The translations under genes were made by a program, and so were the position numbers. From Actinomycetota bacterium (GTDB taxonomy: Bacteria > Actinomycetota > Thermoleophilia > Gaiellales > Gaiellaceae): 64,000 nt of DNA. The stretch's first letter is position 1; each line of letters begins with the position of its first letter. Where the stretch lies: the NCBI GenBank assembly GCA_003134505.1, contig PLBK01000012.1, forward strand, positions 1-64,000, read 5' to 3'. This document shows positions 7,404-15,678 of the stretch, in pieces. The notes below the pieces were generated by a model. The model was given only the letters and a program-made list of their open reading frames with translations. It was not told the origin of the DNA and did no database searches.

Positions 7404-8438
7404 TCATGAACCCGGTCGCCACGCCGGGTCGTCCAGGCTGCCGCTGCCGACGGCATTCGCGACGATGCGGGCTCCCGTCCCGTCGGCGTGGACGACCCGG
7501 ACCTGGCTTCCGTTCGCTGTCACGATTGAACGCCCGTCGGGCGACCAGCCGAGCGAGAGATCACCGTTGCCGGCGTAGACCGAGTGTCGGCCGCCGCCGT
7601 CCGGTCGGACGACGACCACGCCGGGTTCCCTGGCACCCAGCTCGGCGAACGAGATCTGCGTGCCCGGTGGCGACCAGGCAGCCGTGAACGCGATTGCCTT
7701 GCTCGTGAACCTGTGCTGGACGTGACCGGTGAGACCGACGGTCTCGATGTCGTCTTCGAAGGGGGCTGAGCCGGCTACGTCCACGAGCAGGCTCCCCGTC
7801 GGCCCCCAGGCGATCGACTGAACCAGCGTGAACCGGGCCGGACTGAAACGCACCCGCACGGCCCCCTTGCCGTTCGCCCCCACCGTCACGAAGTCGTTGC
7901 CGTTGTCGCTCTCCACCACGAGGCGCTTGCCGTCGGACGACCACGTCGCGGACCGACCGTCGATCAGGCGCCGGGGCGAGCCTCCGTCGATGCCGACGAG
8001 GTACACGCCGTACGGCGCTTTGGTCGCGGGCGTGTAGGCGACGGTCTTGCCGTCGGGCGACAAGGTTTCCGGGTGGCCGCCGACGACGTTCGCAGCCAGC
8101 AGCCGGCGCCGCAGAGTCGTGACGTCGACTGCATAGATGCTCTCGCGAGCGCTCGACGCTTTGCCCGTCTGCTGCGCGTAGACGAGCGTCTTTCCGTCCG
8201 GCGTCCACTGAAGGTCGAAGAACCCGCCATTGACCGACGCCAGCAGCTTCGAGTTGCCGGCGGTCGCGAGGCGGTCACTCGGAATCAGGTCGATCGCGGC
8301 CGGCCCGAGCAAGCCCGGCCTCGCGCCCGAGCTCACGACAGCGATCTGCCCGGCTCCCGTCGCACCGGCGCTCGACGCCGCGAACAAACAACCCAGAGCC
8401 ATCGCGCCTACCCCGATCAGGGCGGTCACGCGGTTCAC
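7404..8438 (-). CDS. Secreted TolB-like beta-propeller protein
   Basis: 344 residues from GTG 8438. After a signal peptide ending near SSAGA, the protein is built from repeated blades with the TolB/PD40 signature (WTPDGKTLVYAQQ, LSPDGKTVAYTPA, WSSDGKRLVVES, WSPDGRSIVTANG). Such domains are rigid scaffolds for protein or ligand binding outside the membrane; no catalytic domain is attached. The start codon overlaps the stop of the LamG-like gene (GTGA at 8435-8438), so the two are translationally coupled. A collagen-like gene fragment lies downstream. The partner or ligand is unknown. Confidence 0.85.
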   Translation of the reverse strand: MNRVTALIGVGAMALGCLFAASSAGATGAGQIAVVSSGARPGLLGPAAIDLIPSDRLATAGNSKLLASVNGGFFDLQWTPDGKTLVYAQQTGKASSARESIYAVDVTTLRRRLLAANVVGGHPETLSPDGKTVAYTPATKAPYGVYLVGIDGGSPRRLIDGRSATWSSDGKRLVVESDNGNDFVTVGANGKGAVRVRFSPARFTLVQSIAWGPTGSLLVDVAGSAPFEDDIETVGLTGHVQHRFTSKAIAFTAAWSPPGTQISFAELGAREPGVVVVRPDGGGRHSVYAGNGDLSLGWSPDGRSIVTANGSQVRVVHADGTGARIVANAVGSGSLDDPAWRPGS

Positions 8439-9250
8439 GTTCCCTGCGCTTTCGTGACCGAGAGGTTGTCGACGCTGAAGTCGTCGTTGTCGCCGCGGAT
8501 GCCGATCGCACCCGGCGCGAGAATCGGCGCACAGCCGGTGCCGTTGTCGGTCGCGCTCGCGAGCGCGACGCCGTTCCGCGAGAGCGAGATGCCGACCGAC
8601 CCATCGGGGTTGTTCCGGATCGTGACGGCGATTCGCTGCCAGACGCCGAACGGGATCGGCTCGTTCTTCACCGTCGCGAGGCTGTAGTAGCTGCCGCCGT
8701 TCGAAGGCCCGCCGGCGCACTTCTTCTTGATCACGACCGTGCTGTCTCGGCGGTTGACGGAGACGGCATAGAGCTCGGTCTCCGACTGGTAGCGGAGCCA
8801 GATGTGCACGCCGTCGATTGCGCGTGCCGGCGTGCGCGTCGTCGTCGTCAGCCCGTGGTTGAGCAGGCGCAGCGAGACCGTGACGTTTCCGAAGTCGTAG
8901 CGGCGCGTGTGGAGCCGGAAGACCGCGGAGTCGTTGCAGTGCTGCGAGTAACGGTCGACGTGGCAGCCGTCCGGGACGCCGGTCCAGCCGGTGCCGCGCT
9001 TGACGAAGAACGAGCCGCTCGTCGCCACCCATTTGCTCGAGCGGACGGCCCGCGGATCGGTCGGGTTGAGGTTCGCGTACTCATTGGTGACGAGGCTGTT
9101 CGCTCCGTTCGCCTTGTTGAAGTTGTCGGCGAACAGCGTCGCGCTCACGGACGAGCTCGCTCGAGAGGCTCCGCCGATCGCCCCCGTGAGTGTGAGCAGA
9201 AGCACGACGAGAGCCGTGTGCCTGACCCTTGGTGATCTCGCTCCGTTCAT
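8435..9250 (-). CDS. Secreted LamG/concanavalin-like domain protein
   Basis: 271 residues from ATG 9250, chosen for the Shine-Dalgarno AAGGAGAAG 7 nt upstream. Residues 10-35 form a signal peptide. The remainder is a predicted beta-sandwich of the 3-keto-disaccharide-hydrolase/LamG kind (LFADNFNKAN, SGSFFVKRGTGW, YDFGNVTVSLRL, WLRYQSETELYAVSV, GIRGDNDDFSVDNLSV). These domains bind glycans or act on them; no catalytic residues can be assigned. It is coupled by a 4-base overlap to the TolB-like gene, so the two probably work on the same extracellular target. Confidence 0.8.
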   Translation of the reverse strand: MNGARSPRVRHTALVVLLLTLTGAIGGASRASSSVSATLFADNFNKANGANSLVTNEYANLNPTDPRAVRSSKWVATSGSFFVKRGTGWTGVPDGCHVDRYSQHCNDSAVFRLHTRRYDFGNVTVSLRLLNHGLTTTTRTPARAIDGVHIWLRYQSETELYAVSVNRRDSTVVIKKKCAGGPSNGGSYYSLATVKNEPIPFGVWQRIAVTIRNNPDGSVGISLSRNGVALASATDNGTGCAPILAPGAIGIRGDNDDFSVDNLSVTKAQGT

Positions 9251-9320
9251 CGAGCTTCTCCTTCCGAGGCGCGCTCGAGCCTGAGTGCTCGAGCGCGCCA
9301 TGTTCGACCTGGGACGCCGG

Positions 9321-9971
9321 CTAACCGTCGGCTCTCGTCAGCGACCCCACCTTGATCGCGTTGACGACGATGAACTGGGCGATGTTGGAGCCGCCACCGC
9401 CGGTCGTGCACTGGAATTGCGCGTCTCCCGGCGCCGCGTAGACGTGGTCGACGGTCAGCGTCATCGTCTGCGGCCCGCCGGCGGTCTGGGAGATGCCCAT
9501 GTCGTTGTCGCCGCCGGCGACGAGGGTGCACAACGGCTCGGGCCCCGTGCCGAAGAACGCCTTCGCGAAGATGACGTATGTCCCCGCTTGCGGGATGTTG
9601 AGATCGTCGATCGTGATCTTCGCGTCGGCGACGATGGTGACCGGGCCGCTCACATAGTGGACGAGCGCATTGCTCGGACCTTCGGGCCCCGCGGGACCCT
9701 GGGCTCCGGACGAGCCCGGAGAGCCCTTGGGGCCGGCCGGGCCTGCAGGCCCCTGCGGGCCGGCCGGCAGCTGGCCGGCCTTGAAGTCGGCCGTGACGAG
9801 AGAGCCGTTCAGCACCTTCGCCGAAGTGACCGCGTTGGCCTTCAGCTGCTTGGTGCCGACGCTGTTGTTCGGCAGGGACGTAGCGGCATAGCCGGTGCCC
9901 GCGAGGGCGACGAACAGCGCGACCATCGAGATGACGGTCGCGGGCGAGAGCCGCAGATGGCGCTTGATCAT
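9321..9971 (-). CDS. Secreted collagen-like protein
   Basis: 216 residues. The N-terminus (SPATVISMVALFVALAGTGY) is a signal/transmembrane helix, followed by NSVGTKQLKANAVTSAKV and NGSLVTADFKAGQLPAG, a Gly-X-Y collagen block of about 40 residues, and a globular C-terminal domain (about 110-216) with a likely beta-sandwich. The first 80 residues are shared almost motif for motif with the proteins at 38128 and 38886. Start at ATG 9971 is set by AGGAGC upstream and by an ATGA overlap with the stop of the DUF4242 gene. The trimeric head-and-stalk design implies a surface fibre; the ligand is unknown. Confidence 0.88.
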   Translation of the reverse strand: MIKRHLRLSPATVISMVALFVALAGTGYAATSLPNNSVGTKQLKANAVTSAKVLNGSLVTADFKAGQLPAGPQGPAGPAGPKGSPGSSGAQGPAGPEGPSNALVHYVSGPVTIVADAKITIDDLNIPQAGTYVIFAKAFFGTGPEPLCTLVAGGDNDMGISQTAGGPQTMTLTVDHVYAAPGDAQFQCTTGGGGSNIAQFIVVNAIKVGSLTRADG

Positions 9972-10240
9972 GTTGCTCCTTTCGGGTTGACGAGGGTCTC
10001 CGCGACGCGCTCGAAGGAGAGGCCGGCGCGAAGGGCCGCCTCCCGGACCGTGTCGGCGGAGGCGGCCTCGTAGAGGAAGAGACACGTCTCGTCCTCGGGA
10101 ATGAAGATCGCGCGCAGGTATCTGACCGGCGTTCCTTGCCGGGTCAGCTCCTCCGCGGCGATGCGGGCCTTGGCTGCTCGCGCCTCGACGGCTGCGTCCT
10201 CGAGCCGCGAGAGGTAGAACTCGAGCAGGAATTCGGCCAT
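9968..10240 (-). CDS. DUF4242 (nickel-binding-like) small protein
   Basis: 90 residues. The pattern FLLEFYLSRLEDAAVEAR, GTPVRYLRAIFIPEDETCLFLYEAAS and AGLSFERVAETL matches the DUF4242 family, ferredoxin-like small proteins of which one Streptomyces member binds nickel. Metal binding is not evident here beyond a single Cys. Its stop overlaps the collagen-like start (ATGA, 9968-9971), a tight coupling that is odd for a cytoplasmic protein and a secreted fibre. The LuxR-family regulator gene lies just upstream on the same strand, with a 69-base gap. Confidence 0.8.
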   Translation of the reverse strand: MAEFLLEFYLSRLEDAAVEARAAKARIAAEELTRQGTPVRYLRAIFIPEDETCLFLYEAASADTVREAALRAGLSFERVAETLVNPKGAT

Positions 10241-10309
10241 GCCGAAGACGGTAGGCGCCGCCCCGCTAGAGCGAAATAGCGGAAACCATCAACATCGGAC
10301 GGGCGCGAG

Positions 10310-13091
10310 TCAGGAAGCCAGGCGGCCCGCGAGCTGCGACCGCGAGCGGATCCCCAGCTTCTTGTAGGCGCGCGACAGGTGCACTTCGACCGTGTGCACG
10401 GTGACGAAGAGGGTGGCTGCGATCTCCTTGTTGGAAAGGGCCTTCGGCCGCCAGCACCGCCACGCGCTCCTCCGTCTGCGTCAGGGTTCCCGGCGGCTTC
10501 GGTCGCCGGGCTCCGACCCGCTCGAGCTCCGAGCGCGCCTGCTCCGCCCAGCCGGTCGAGCCGATCTCGTCGAACAGAGCCACCGCCTGCTCGAGCGAGC
10601 GCCCCGCCGCGCCCCACTTCTTCAGCCGCCGCTCGCCCCTGCCGAGCGCGAGCAGGGTCCTGGCCTCGTCGAAGCGCAGGCCGAGCGACCGGTAGGCGGC
10701 CGCCGCCTCGGTGAGCGCCGTCGCGTCGTCGTCGTACGTGTCCGCCGAGAACCGCACCAACCCGTTGCAGCGCTTCGCCGTCGCAAGCCCCCACGGGTGC
10801 TGTTGGTTCTCCGCGAGCGCCCGCAGCCGTTCCGCCACCGCAAGGGCCTCCTCGGACTCGCCGAGCTCGACGAGCGTCTCGACCAGATCGGGCGCGACCG
10901 GAAACACCCCTGGCTCCTCCACACCCTCGCGCTGCGTGTGCTCCCAGACTCTGCGCAGGCTGTCGGCGGCCCGCTCATGCTCGTAGGAGAGCAGGAGCGC
11001 GATCCCCCGTGCTCTGAGCGCTTCGAGGAGATCCCAGCGGCCGCCGGTGTCCTCTGCGAGCGCGATCACCTTCGCCGCCCACTCCTCCGCCTCGTCCGGA
11101 AGACCGCGGCCTGCCGCCAGCAGGGCACGGCAGCGTTCATACATCGGCCAGATCATGCGGTCGGAAGACTCCGCCCACTCGTCGAGCAGGTCCCCGGCCG
11201 CCTTCCAGCCACCGACGCGCAGCTCGAGCTCGCACACGTGGAGGCGCAGCATGGTGTACGAGAAGGCCTCCCCTTGCTCGTCGGCAAGCGACAGCAACCG
11301 GGTCAGGAGCGTCCGCGCTCCATCGACCTCGCCTCGCCAGACGAGCCGCTGGCCGGCGACCCGCTCGGGCGAGCTCTCGATCGAGCCTGCACCCTGCGAC
11401 GCGGACCGGAACTGTTCGCAGAGGTCGTCGATCGGGCGGCCGGCGAGGCTTTGCGGCCAGGAGAGCGCCTTCAGCGCGCGCCGCTCGGCGTGCGGCCCCG
11501 CGCGCCGCGCCGCCGGCAACGCTTCCAGCGCCAATGACTCCGCCTCGGGAATCCGCTCGACGCGGATGGCAGCATCGTTGACCGCCATCTGCCCGAGCAC
11601 GAACGCGTGGAGCTCAGGGGCGGACCGACTCTCGGCGAGCGCGTGCTCGAAGTAGCGCCGGATCTCGTCGTTGTTCGCGACCTTGCCGCCCATCATGTGG
11701 AGGTAGGCGTGCGCGCGGGGCGCGCCCGGAGGCAGTGACGCCAGCTCCCGCGCGAAGAGATCGGTGACACGTTGCTTTTCACCCGTCGCCTCCAGGTGCC
11801 CGGCGAGCGCGAGCACCCGGTCGCTGTGCTCAGCCGACCCGGCCGGCGTCAGGCGCAGAGCGTGCTCGGCCAGCTCGGCCGCGTCCTGCCGGGCACCGCG
11901 CGCCGCCGCTCCCGTGGCCGCGGTCGCGATCGTGGCCGCGAGTGTCTCGTCGGGCTGGTCCGTCCCGAGTGCCAGGTGCTGGGCTCGCAACGCGTCGCTC
12001 GTGACGACGTCCGCCAGCTCGAGATGAAGCTCGCGCTGCTCGAGGGCGCTCGAGCGCTGCTTCGCCGCTGCAGCGAGGAGCGGATGCGAAGCCCGGACCC
12101 GCTCCCCCTCGACGAGCAGCGTTCCGTCCTCCAGGGCCTGCTCGACCGACTCCGGGTCGCTGAGCGCCAGGAGTTGCGGAACGCGGACGTTGGGGCTCAA
12201 CGCGACCGCGAGCAGGAGCCGTCGTACCCGGCGGGGGAGCCGGGCGACGCGCACGCCGATCAGGTCCTGGACCTCGTCCGGAACCGGCAGGTCGTCCTCG
12301 AGCTCCGAGGATCCGCGCGCGGCCAGCGTCCGCCCCAGCTCGAGTGCCAGCAGTGGGTTTCCCTGCGAGAGCTCGAAGAGCCGCCGCAGCAAGCGCCGCG
12401 GCAAGGGGACGCCGAAGCGTTCGTGCAGAAGCCGGCGCGTTGCGCCGATGCTCAACGGCCCGACTTCGACACGCTCGAACCCGATCCGCTGAACGGCCTG
12501 CTCGAGGGCCGGCGCCTGCCCCGGACGCTGGGCCAGGAGGAACCCGACGGACTCCTGCTCGATCCGACGCGCCGCATACGCGAGCGCGTCGGCGGAGCCG
12601 CCGTCCAGCCACTGGATGTCGTCGACGGCGACGAGCAGCGGCCCTTGTGCGGCCAGCGACCGCAGCGTGCTCAGCAGCCCGACGGCGATCGCGCGTGGCT
12701 CGACCGCCGTCCCGGTCGGCTCCGCCCGCAGCAGCGCTACCTCGAGCGCGCGCCTCTGCGGAGCAGGGAGGCCGTCCACCCGCTCGAGGTCGACGTCGTC
12801 CAGCAGATCCGAGAGCCCAGCGAACATGAGCTGAGCCTCGCTCCCGGCCGGTCTGGTCAGCAGAACACGCAATCCCCGCGCTCGCGCGAGATCGAGCGCA
12901 AACTCCCACAGCGTCGTCTTCCCGATGCCGGGCTCTCCCGCCAGCACACAGGCCCACGGAAACCGATCCGGCCGGACGACCTCCCCGAGGAGCGCCATCT
13001 CGGCCTCGCGGCCCACCACCTGTGCAGCAGGTTCTTTCGACCCGACCAAGCCAACTCCCGTCTCGAACCCGCCCGCCCTCGATCTCATCAT
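10310..13091 (-). CDS. LuxR-family ATPase regulator, frameshifted before the HTH
   Basis: A large STAND-type regulator: AAA domain with Walker A GEPGIGKTT (52-60) and Walker B VAVDDIQWLD, a helical sensor/TPR-like middle, and a C-terminal LuxR helix-turn-helix. In the main frame the protein reads LTQTEERVAVLAAEG and then goes out of register. One base fewer in the CCC run at 10438-10440 restores LSNKEIAATLFVTVHTVEVHL and AYKKLGIRSRSQLAGRL, ending at 10310. So either this copy has lost DNA binding, or the base is a sequencing error. The uncorrected frame stops at 10266. It would regulate neighbouring secreted-protein genes, by position only. Confidence 0.85.
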
Positions 13092-13125
13092 GACCCAGCG
13101 GATGCGGCCCGGCCGGGAGACCGGA

Positions 13126-13653
13126 TCAGGCAGCCGGTGGATCGTCCCGCCGGGCGCCCGGGAGGAAGGGTCGCCTCGCGTGCGGGGACACGTACAGCCC
13201 GAAGAAGGACGCGATCCGATTGAAGCGGATCAGGTAGACGCACCGTCCGATCGCGATCTGCGCCGCCTCCGACGGCGACCCGTCGAGGTAGAAGAGCCCG
13301 ACGGTGTCCTCGCGCAGGAGGCGGGTGTCGATCTCGGCGGCCGAGACGCCCTGGCGCCTCAGGGTGGAAACGATCCGCGCCTCCGCCCTCGTGACCGGGC
13401 CCGGCGAGTCGGCGAACAGCGCGACCGCTCGGACACCGCTCCAGCGAATGCCGAGCGTCTTCAGCCCCGTCGCCTCGAACCGGGCCGCACCTGTCCGGTC
13501 GGCTGCGAGGGAGCGGTCGTTCCGAACGCACGTCGCCGACCTCGTGAACGCGTCCCCGCCGGCCGGGGAGCGGCTGTAGGTGAGAGCGAAACCCAGCCAG
13601 GCACCCCCGACGATCACGACAACCAGCACGGCCGCGCCGACGTAAACGCGCAT
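13126..13653 (-). CDS. Membrane-anchored hypothetical protein
   Basis: 175 residues. One N-terminal transmembrane helix (about 3-22, VGAAVLVVVIVGGAWLGFAL) followed by an exported domain with two cysteines (ATCVRND and GRCVYLIRF) that could pair. The C-terminal part contains a strand-rich segment (TVGLFYLDGSP, SFFGLYVSP). The start is ATG 13653 with TAGGCT 8 nt upstream. No family is recognised. It lies between the muramidase-like gene and the LuxR regulator on the same strand, so it may be transcribed with the former. Confidence 0.7.
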   Translation of the reverse strand: MRVYVGAAVLVVVIVGGAWLGFALTYSRSPAGGDAFTRSATCVRNDRSLAADRTGAARFEATGLKTLGIRWSGVRAVALFADSPGPVTRAEARIVSTLRRQGVSAAEIDTRLLREDTVGLFYLDGSPSEAAQIAIGRCVYLIRFNRIASFFGLYVSPHARRPFLPGARRDDPPAA

Positions 13654-13670
13654 CCCGCTGGAGCCTACTG

Positions 13671-14126
13671 CTACGGAGACACGGCCAGGGCCGAGCAGGC
13701 CAGCTTGTTCGGGTCGCCGCCGAGCTGCTGCATGATCGCCGTCACGTTCTTGATCCAGTTCGGCGACGGGTTGCCGACCCACTTCGGCTCGATCTTGGCG
13801 ACCGTGTTGAAGCCCTTGGCCACGTACTCCTGGGCGAGCCACTGCGTGACGGCGGCGATGCCGTCTTCCCAGCACGCGAACTGATGCCCGTGCTTCGCGC
13901 CGGGCGGGTGCCCATACCCCCAGGCGTTGTGGCCCTTGAGATCGGCCTGCGGCATGTGCGGATCGGTCGCGAAGCTCGTCTCGGCTGCGGCGATCCCGAC
14001 GGCGAGTCGGCCGTCGATCCCATGGAACCGGCCGAGCACCCAGAAGTAGGAACCGCAGCCCTGCATGGGGGACTTCCTCTGCTCGAGCAGGTCGTCGATC
14101 GCTCCTCGGATCTGTCCATCGGTCAT
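13671..14126 (-). CDS. Muramidase/glucosaminidase-like protein
   Basis: 151 residues from ATG 14126, with Shine-Dalgarno GGAGGG. The fold signature is that of lysozyme-like glucosaminidases: a candidate catalytic Glu in GIAAAETSFATDP, followed by HNAWGYGHPPG, CWEDGIAAVTQWLAQEYV and the helix WVGNPSPNWIKNV. It would cut peptidoglycan glycan strands. No signal peptide is visible with this start; an upstream in-frame extension lacks one as well, so export is unexplained. The membrane-anchored protein gene follows closely (17 bases). Confidence 0.75.
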   Translation of the reverse strand: MTDGQIRGAIDDLLEQRKSPMQGCGSYFWVLGRFHGIDGRLAVGIAAAETSFATDPHMPQADLKGHNAWGYGHPPGAKHGHQFACWEDGIAAVTQWLAQEYVAKGFNTVAKIEPKWVGNPSPNWIKNVTAIMQQLGGDPNKLACSALAVSP

Positions 14127-14437
14127 CGTTTCGCCCTCCACGAATCGTGCTGCTCGACGTCCGGCCCCGGGAGAGTGACAGCTGTGACGTGTGCGTTCAA
14201 GCGCCGGCCGCAAACCCACCGTGCCCGTAACCGTCCCAGTAGAGAGCCACCGTGTTCAAGCTGAAGCTGGTCCGCGTCTTGCCGACTCACCGTTTTCATG
14301 GAGCACACCGCGCCGTCGCGAGCTGCGCGACGCGGCGTGCCGTGGCGAGCGGATGGTGAAACCCTGATCGCGGATCGGGGTTTGCCCTGAGGGCACGGCA
14401 AACCGACCGTGCGACCGTGATCGCGAAAGGAGGTGCC
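14127..14437. other. Non-coding 311-base region between divergent genes
   Basis: No convincing coding frame. It separates the minus-strand muramidase-like gene from the plus-strand small membrane protein. Its last 80 bases carry the two overlapping inverted repeats described at 14359-14404. Confidence 0.6.
14359..14404 (+). promoter_or_regulatory. Two mutually exclusive hairpins in a 5' leader
   Basis: Arms 14359-14369 and 14373-14383 (AAACCCTGATC / GATCGGGGTTT) pair with one wobble. Arms 14379-14386 and 14397-14404 (GGTTTGCC / GGCAAACC) pair perfectly. The two share 14379-14383, so only one can form at a time, as in attenuators. They end 34 bases before the ATG at 14438. Confidence 0.4.
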
Positions 14438-14638
14438 ATGAGCGCTCTGTGGATCATTCTCGCGGTGGTGTTCGTGCTCTCCGTGCTGGCGTTTGTCGCG
14501 TACGGGTTGTTCGAGGTGAGCCCGTTCGCGCATCACGTCGACCGGCTGCGCGACCCGCGGACCGGAAGGCGGCGTTGGGAGAGCCCACACCTGGAGACGC
14601 GCGACGAGTACGAGCGGACGCACGACGGCCTGACCTGA
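14438..14638 (+). CDS. Small single-helix membrane protein
   Basis: 66 residues. One transmembrane helix (about 3-24, LWIILAVVFVLSVLAFVAYGLF) and a charged cytoplasmic or exported tail rich in Arg, Asp and Glu. ATG 14438 has an excellent Shine-Dalgarno (AAAGGAGG) 6 nt upstream, and the leader contains the two alternative hairpins at 14359-14404. No family is recognised. Confidence 0.72.
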   Translation: MSALWIILAVVFVLSVLAFVAYGLFEVSPFAHHVDRLRDPRTGRRRWESPHLETRDEYERTHDGLT

Positions 14639-14805
14639 GAACTCTGGCGTCCCTGCCAGAGCGCATCCCGCTGAATCGGCCCACCGGCACGGGCTCTGTT
14701 CGCGCGGGCCTCCCTCGATCGAGGGAACTTCGCGACCACCGCGCAGGTTTCCGTTCGCCGCGGCGTCTCTCCGGGTACACGATCGAAATGGAGGAAGGAG
14801 CCGAT

Positions 14806-15054
14806 ATGCGCCTGAGAGACATCGCCCTTGTGAACATCCCCGCCTCTCCCGAGGGAGCGACGCTGCGCGGCACGCAACGGCTGCTGCGGGACCTCGTCGC
14901 GCTCGGCCTGGTGCAGGAGACGCGCCCGTCGGCGGCGGCGCGCCTGCAGGCCAAGCTCGGCCACGACCTCGCCGGCGTCCTCCGTGCGTCGCTGACCGGC
15001 AACCCGGGGCCTGGCCACGCGTCCCACGGCCTGCGGCCCCGCCGCGCCGCCTGA
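14806..15054 (+). CDS. Small basic hypothetical protein
   Basis: 82 residues. ATG 14806 is preferred over an in-frame ATG at 14788 because GGAAGGAG lies 6-13 nt upstream of it. The sequence has an amphipathic helix (TQRLLRDLVALGLVQE) and a basic Gly/His-rich C-terminus. No known domain. It converges on the secreted-protein gene at 15059 with a 4-base gap. Confidence 0.55.
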   Translation: MRLRDIALVNIPASPEGATLRGTQRLLRDLVALGLVQETRPSAAARLQAKLGHDLAGVLRASLTGNPGPGHASHGLRPRRAA

Positions 15055-15058
15055 GCCT

Positions 15059-15664
15059 CTAGCAGCCTCCCGCCGCCCCGAAGGAGCCGGTGCCCGCGGA
15101 CGGATCGTCCACGGTGCCGGGGCGGTCGTAGACCGCGAGGTGGACGACGTACCACTCACCGCGCCACGAGATCAGCGAGAAGATCCCGAACGAGCGCGTC
15201 CGGCCCTGCTCGCGGTAGACGAGTCGCGAGCCGGGCGCATGCCAGTAGCCGACGCGGTTGTAGCAGTAGCCGGGCGTGATCCAGGCCCACTGCCTCGGGA
15301 CGAGGACGCCGACGAGTCTGGCGCTCGAGGCTCCGCGGCCGAGGAGGACATGGGCGGCGTGGATGTCGGCGCGGTAGTTGGCAAGCAGCCGGTAGCGGAA
15401 GTCGGCGGCCGCATTCGGGATCTGCTTCACCTGCTCGTATGCCGGCTCGGGGAAGAACGCAGGCCGGGCCGCGCCGGGCGAGTCCTCGACGATCCCGCGC
15501 CAGAGCGCCGCCATTCGGGCCCGGAAGCGGGGCGTGCTCGAGGACGGCAGCACCGTCGTCTGCGGCAGCCTCCCCGGATCGCCGGCAGGCGCCGAGGCTG
15601 CCAGCGTCGCTGCGGCGACCACGACGAGCAGCGTCAGGGCCCCGATCCGGGCACGACCGGCCAC
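15059..15664 (-). CDS. Secreted hypothetical protein
   Basis: 201 residues with a clear signal peptide (about 1-26, ALTLLVVVAAATLAASAPA). The mature part has several aromatic and Arg residues (FFPEPAYEQVKQI, NYRADIHAAH, WAWITPGYCYNRVGYW, ISWRGEWYVVHLAVYD) and two cysteines. No family is recognised. GTG start with TAGGCT 6 nt upstream (15671-15676). It follows the phosphodiester-glycosidase gene by 14 bases on the same strand but has its own box. Confidence 0.75.
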   Translation of the reverse strand: MAGRARIGALTLLVVVAAATLAASAPAGDPGRLPQTTVLPSSSTPRFRARMAALWRGIVEDSPGAARPAFFPEPAYEQVKQIPNAAADFRYRLLANYRADIHAAHVLLGRGASSARLVGVLVPRQWAWITPGYCYNRVGYWHAPGSRLVYREQGRTRSFGIFSLISWRGEWYVVHLAVYDRPGTVDDPSAGTGSFGAAGGC

Positions 15665-15670
15665 CGGATC

Positions 15671-15676
15671 AGCCTA
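15671..15676 (-). promoter_or_regulatory. Putative -10 box of leaderless gene 15059-15664
   Basis: TAGGCT with a 6-nt spacer to the GTG start at 15664; it overlaps the space just before and into the end of the upstream gene. Confidence 0.5.
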
Positions 15677-15678
15677 CG

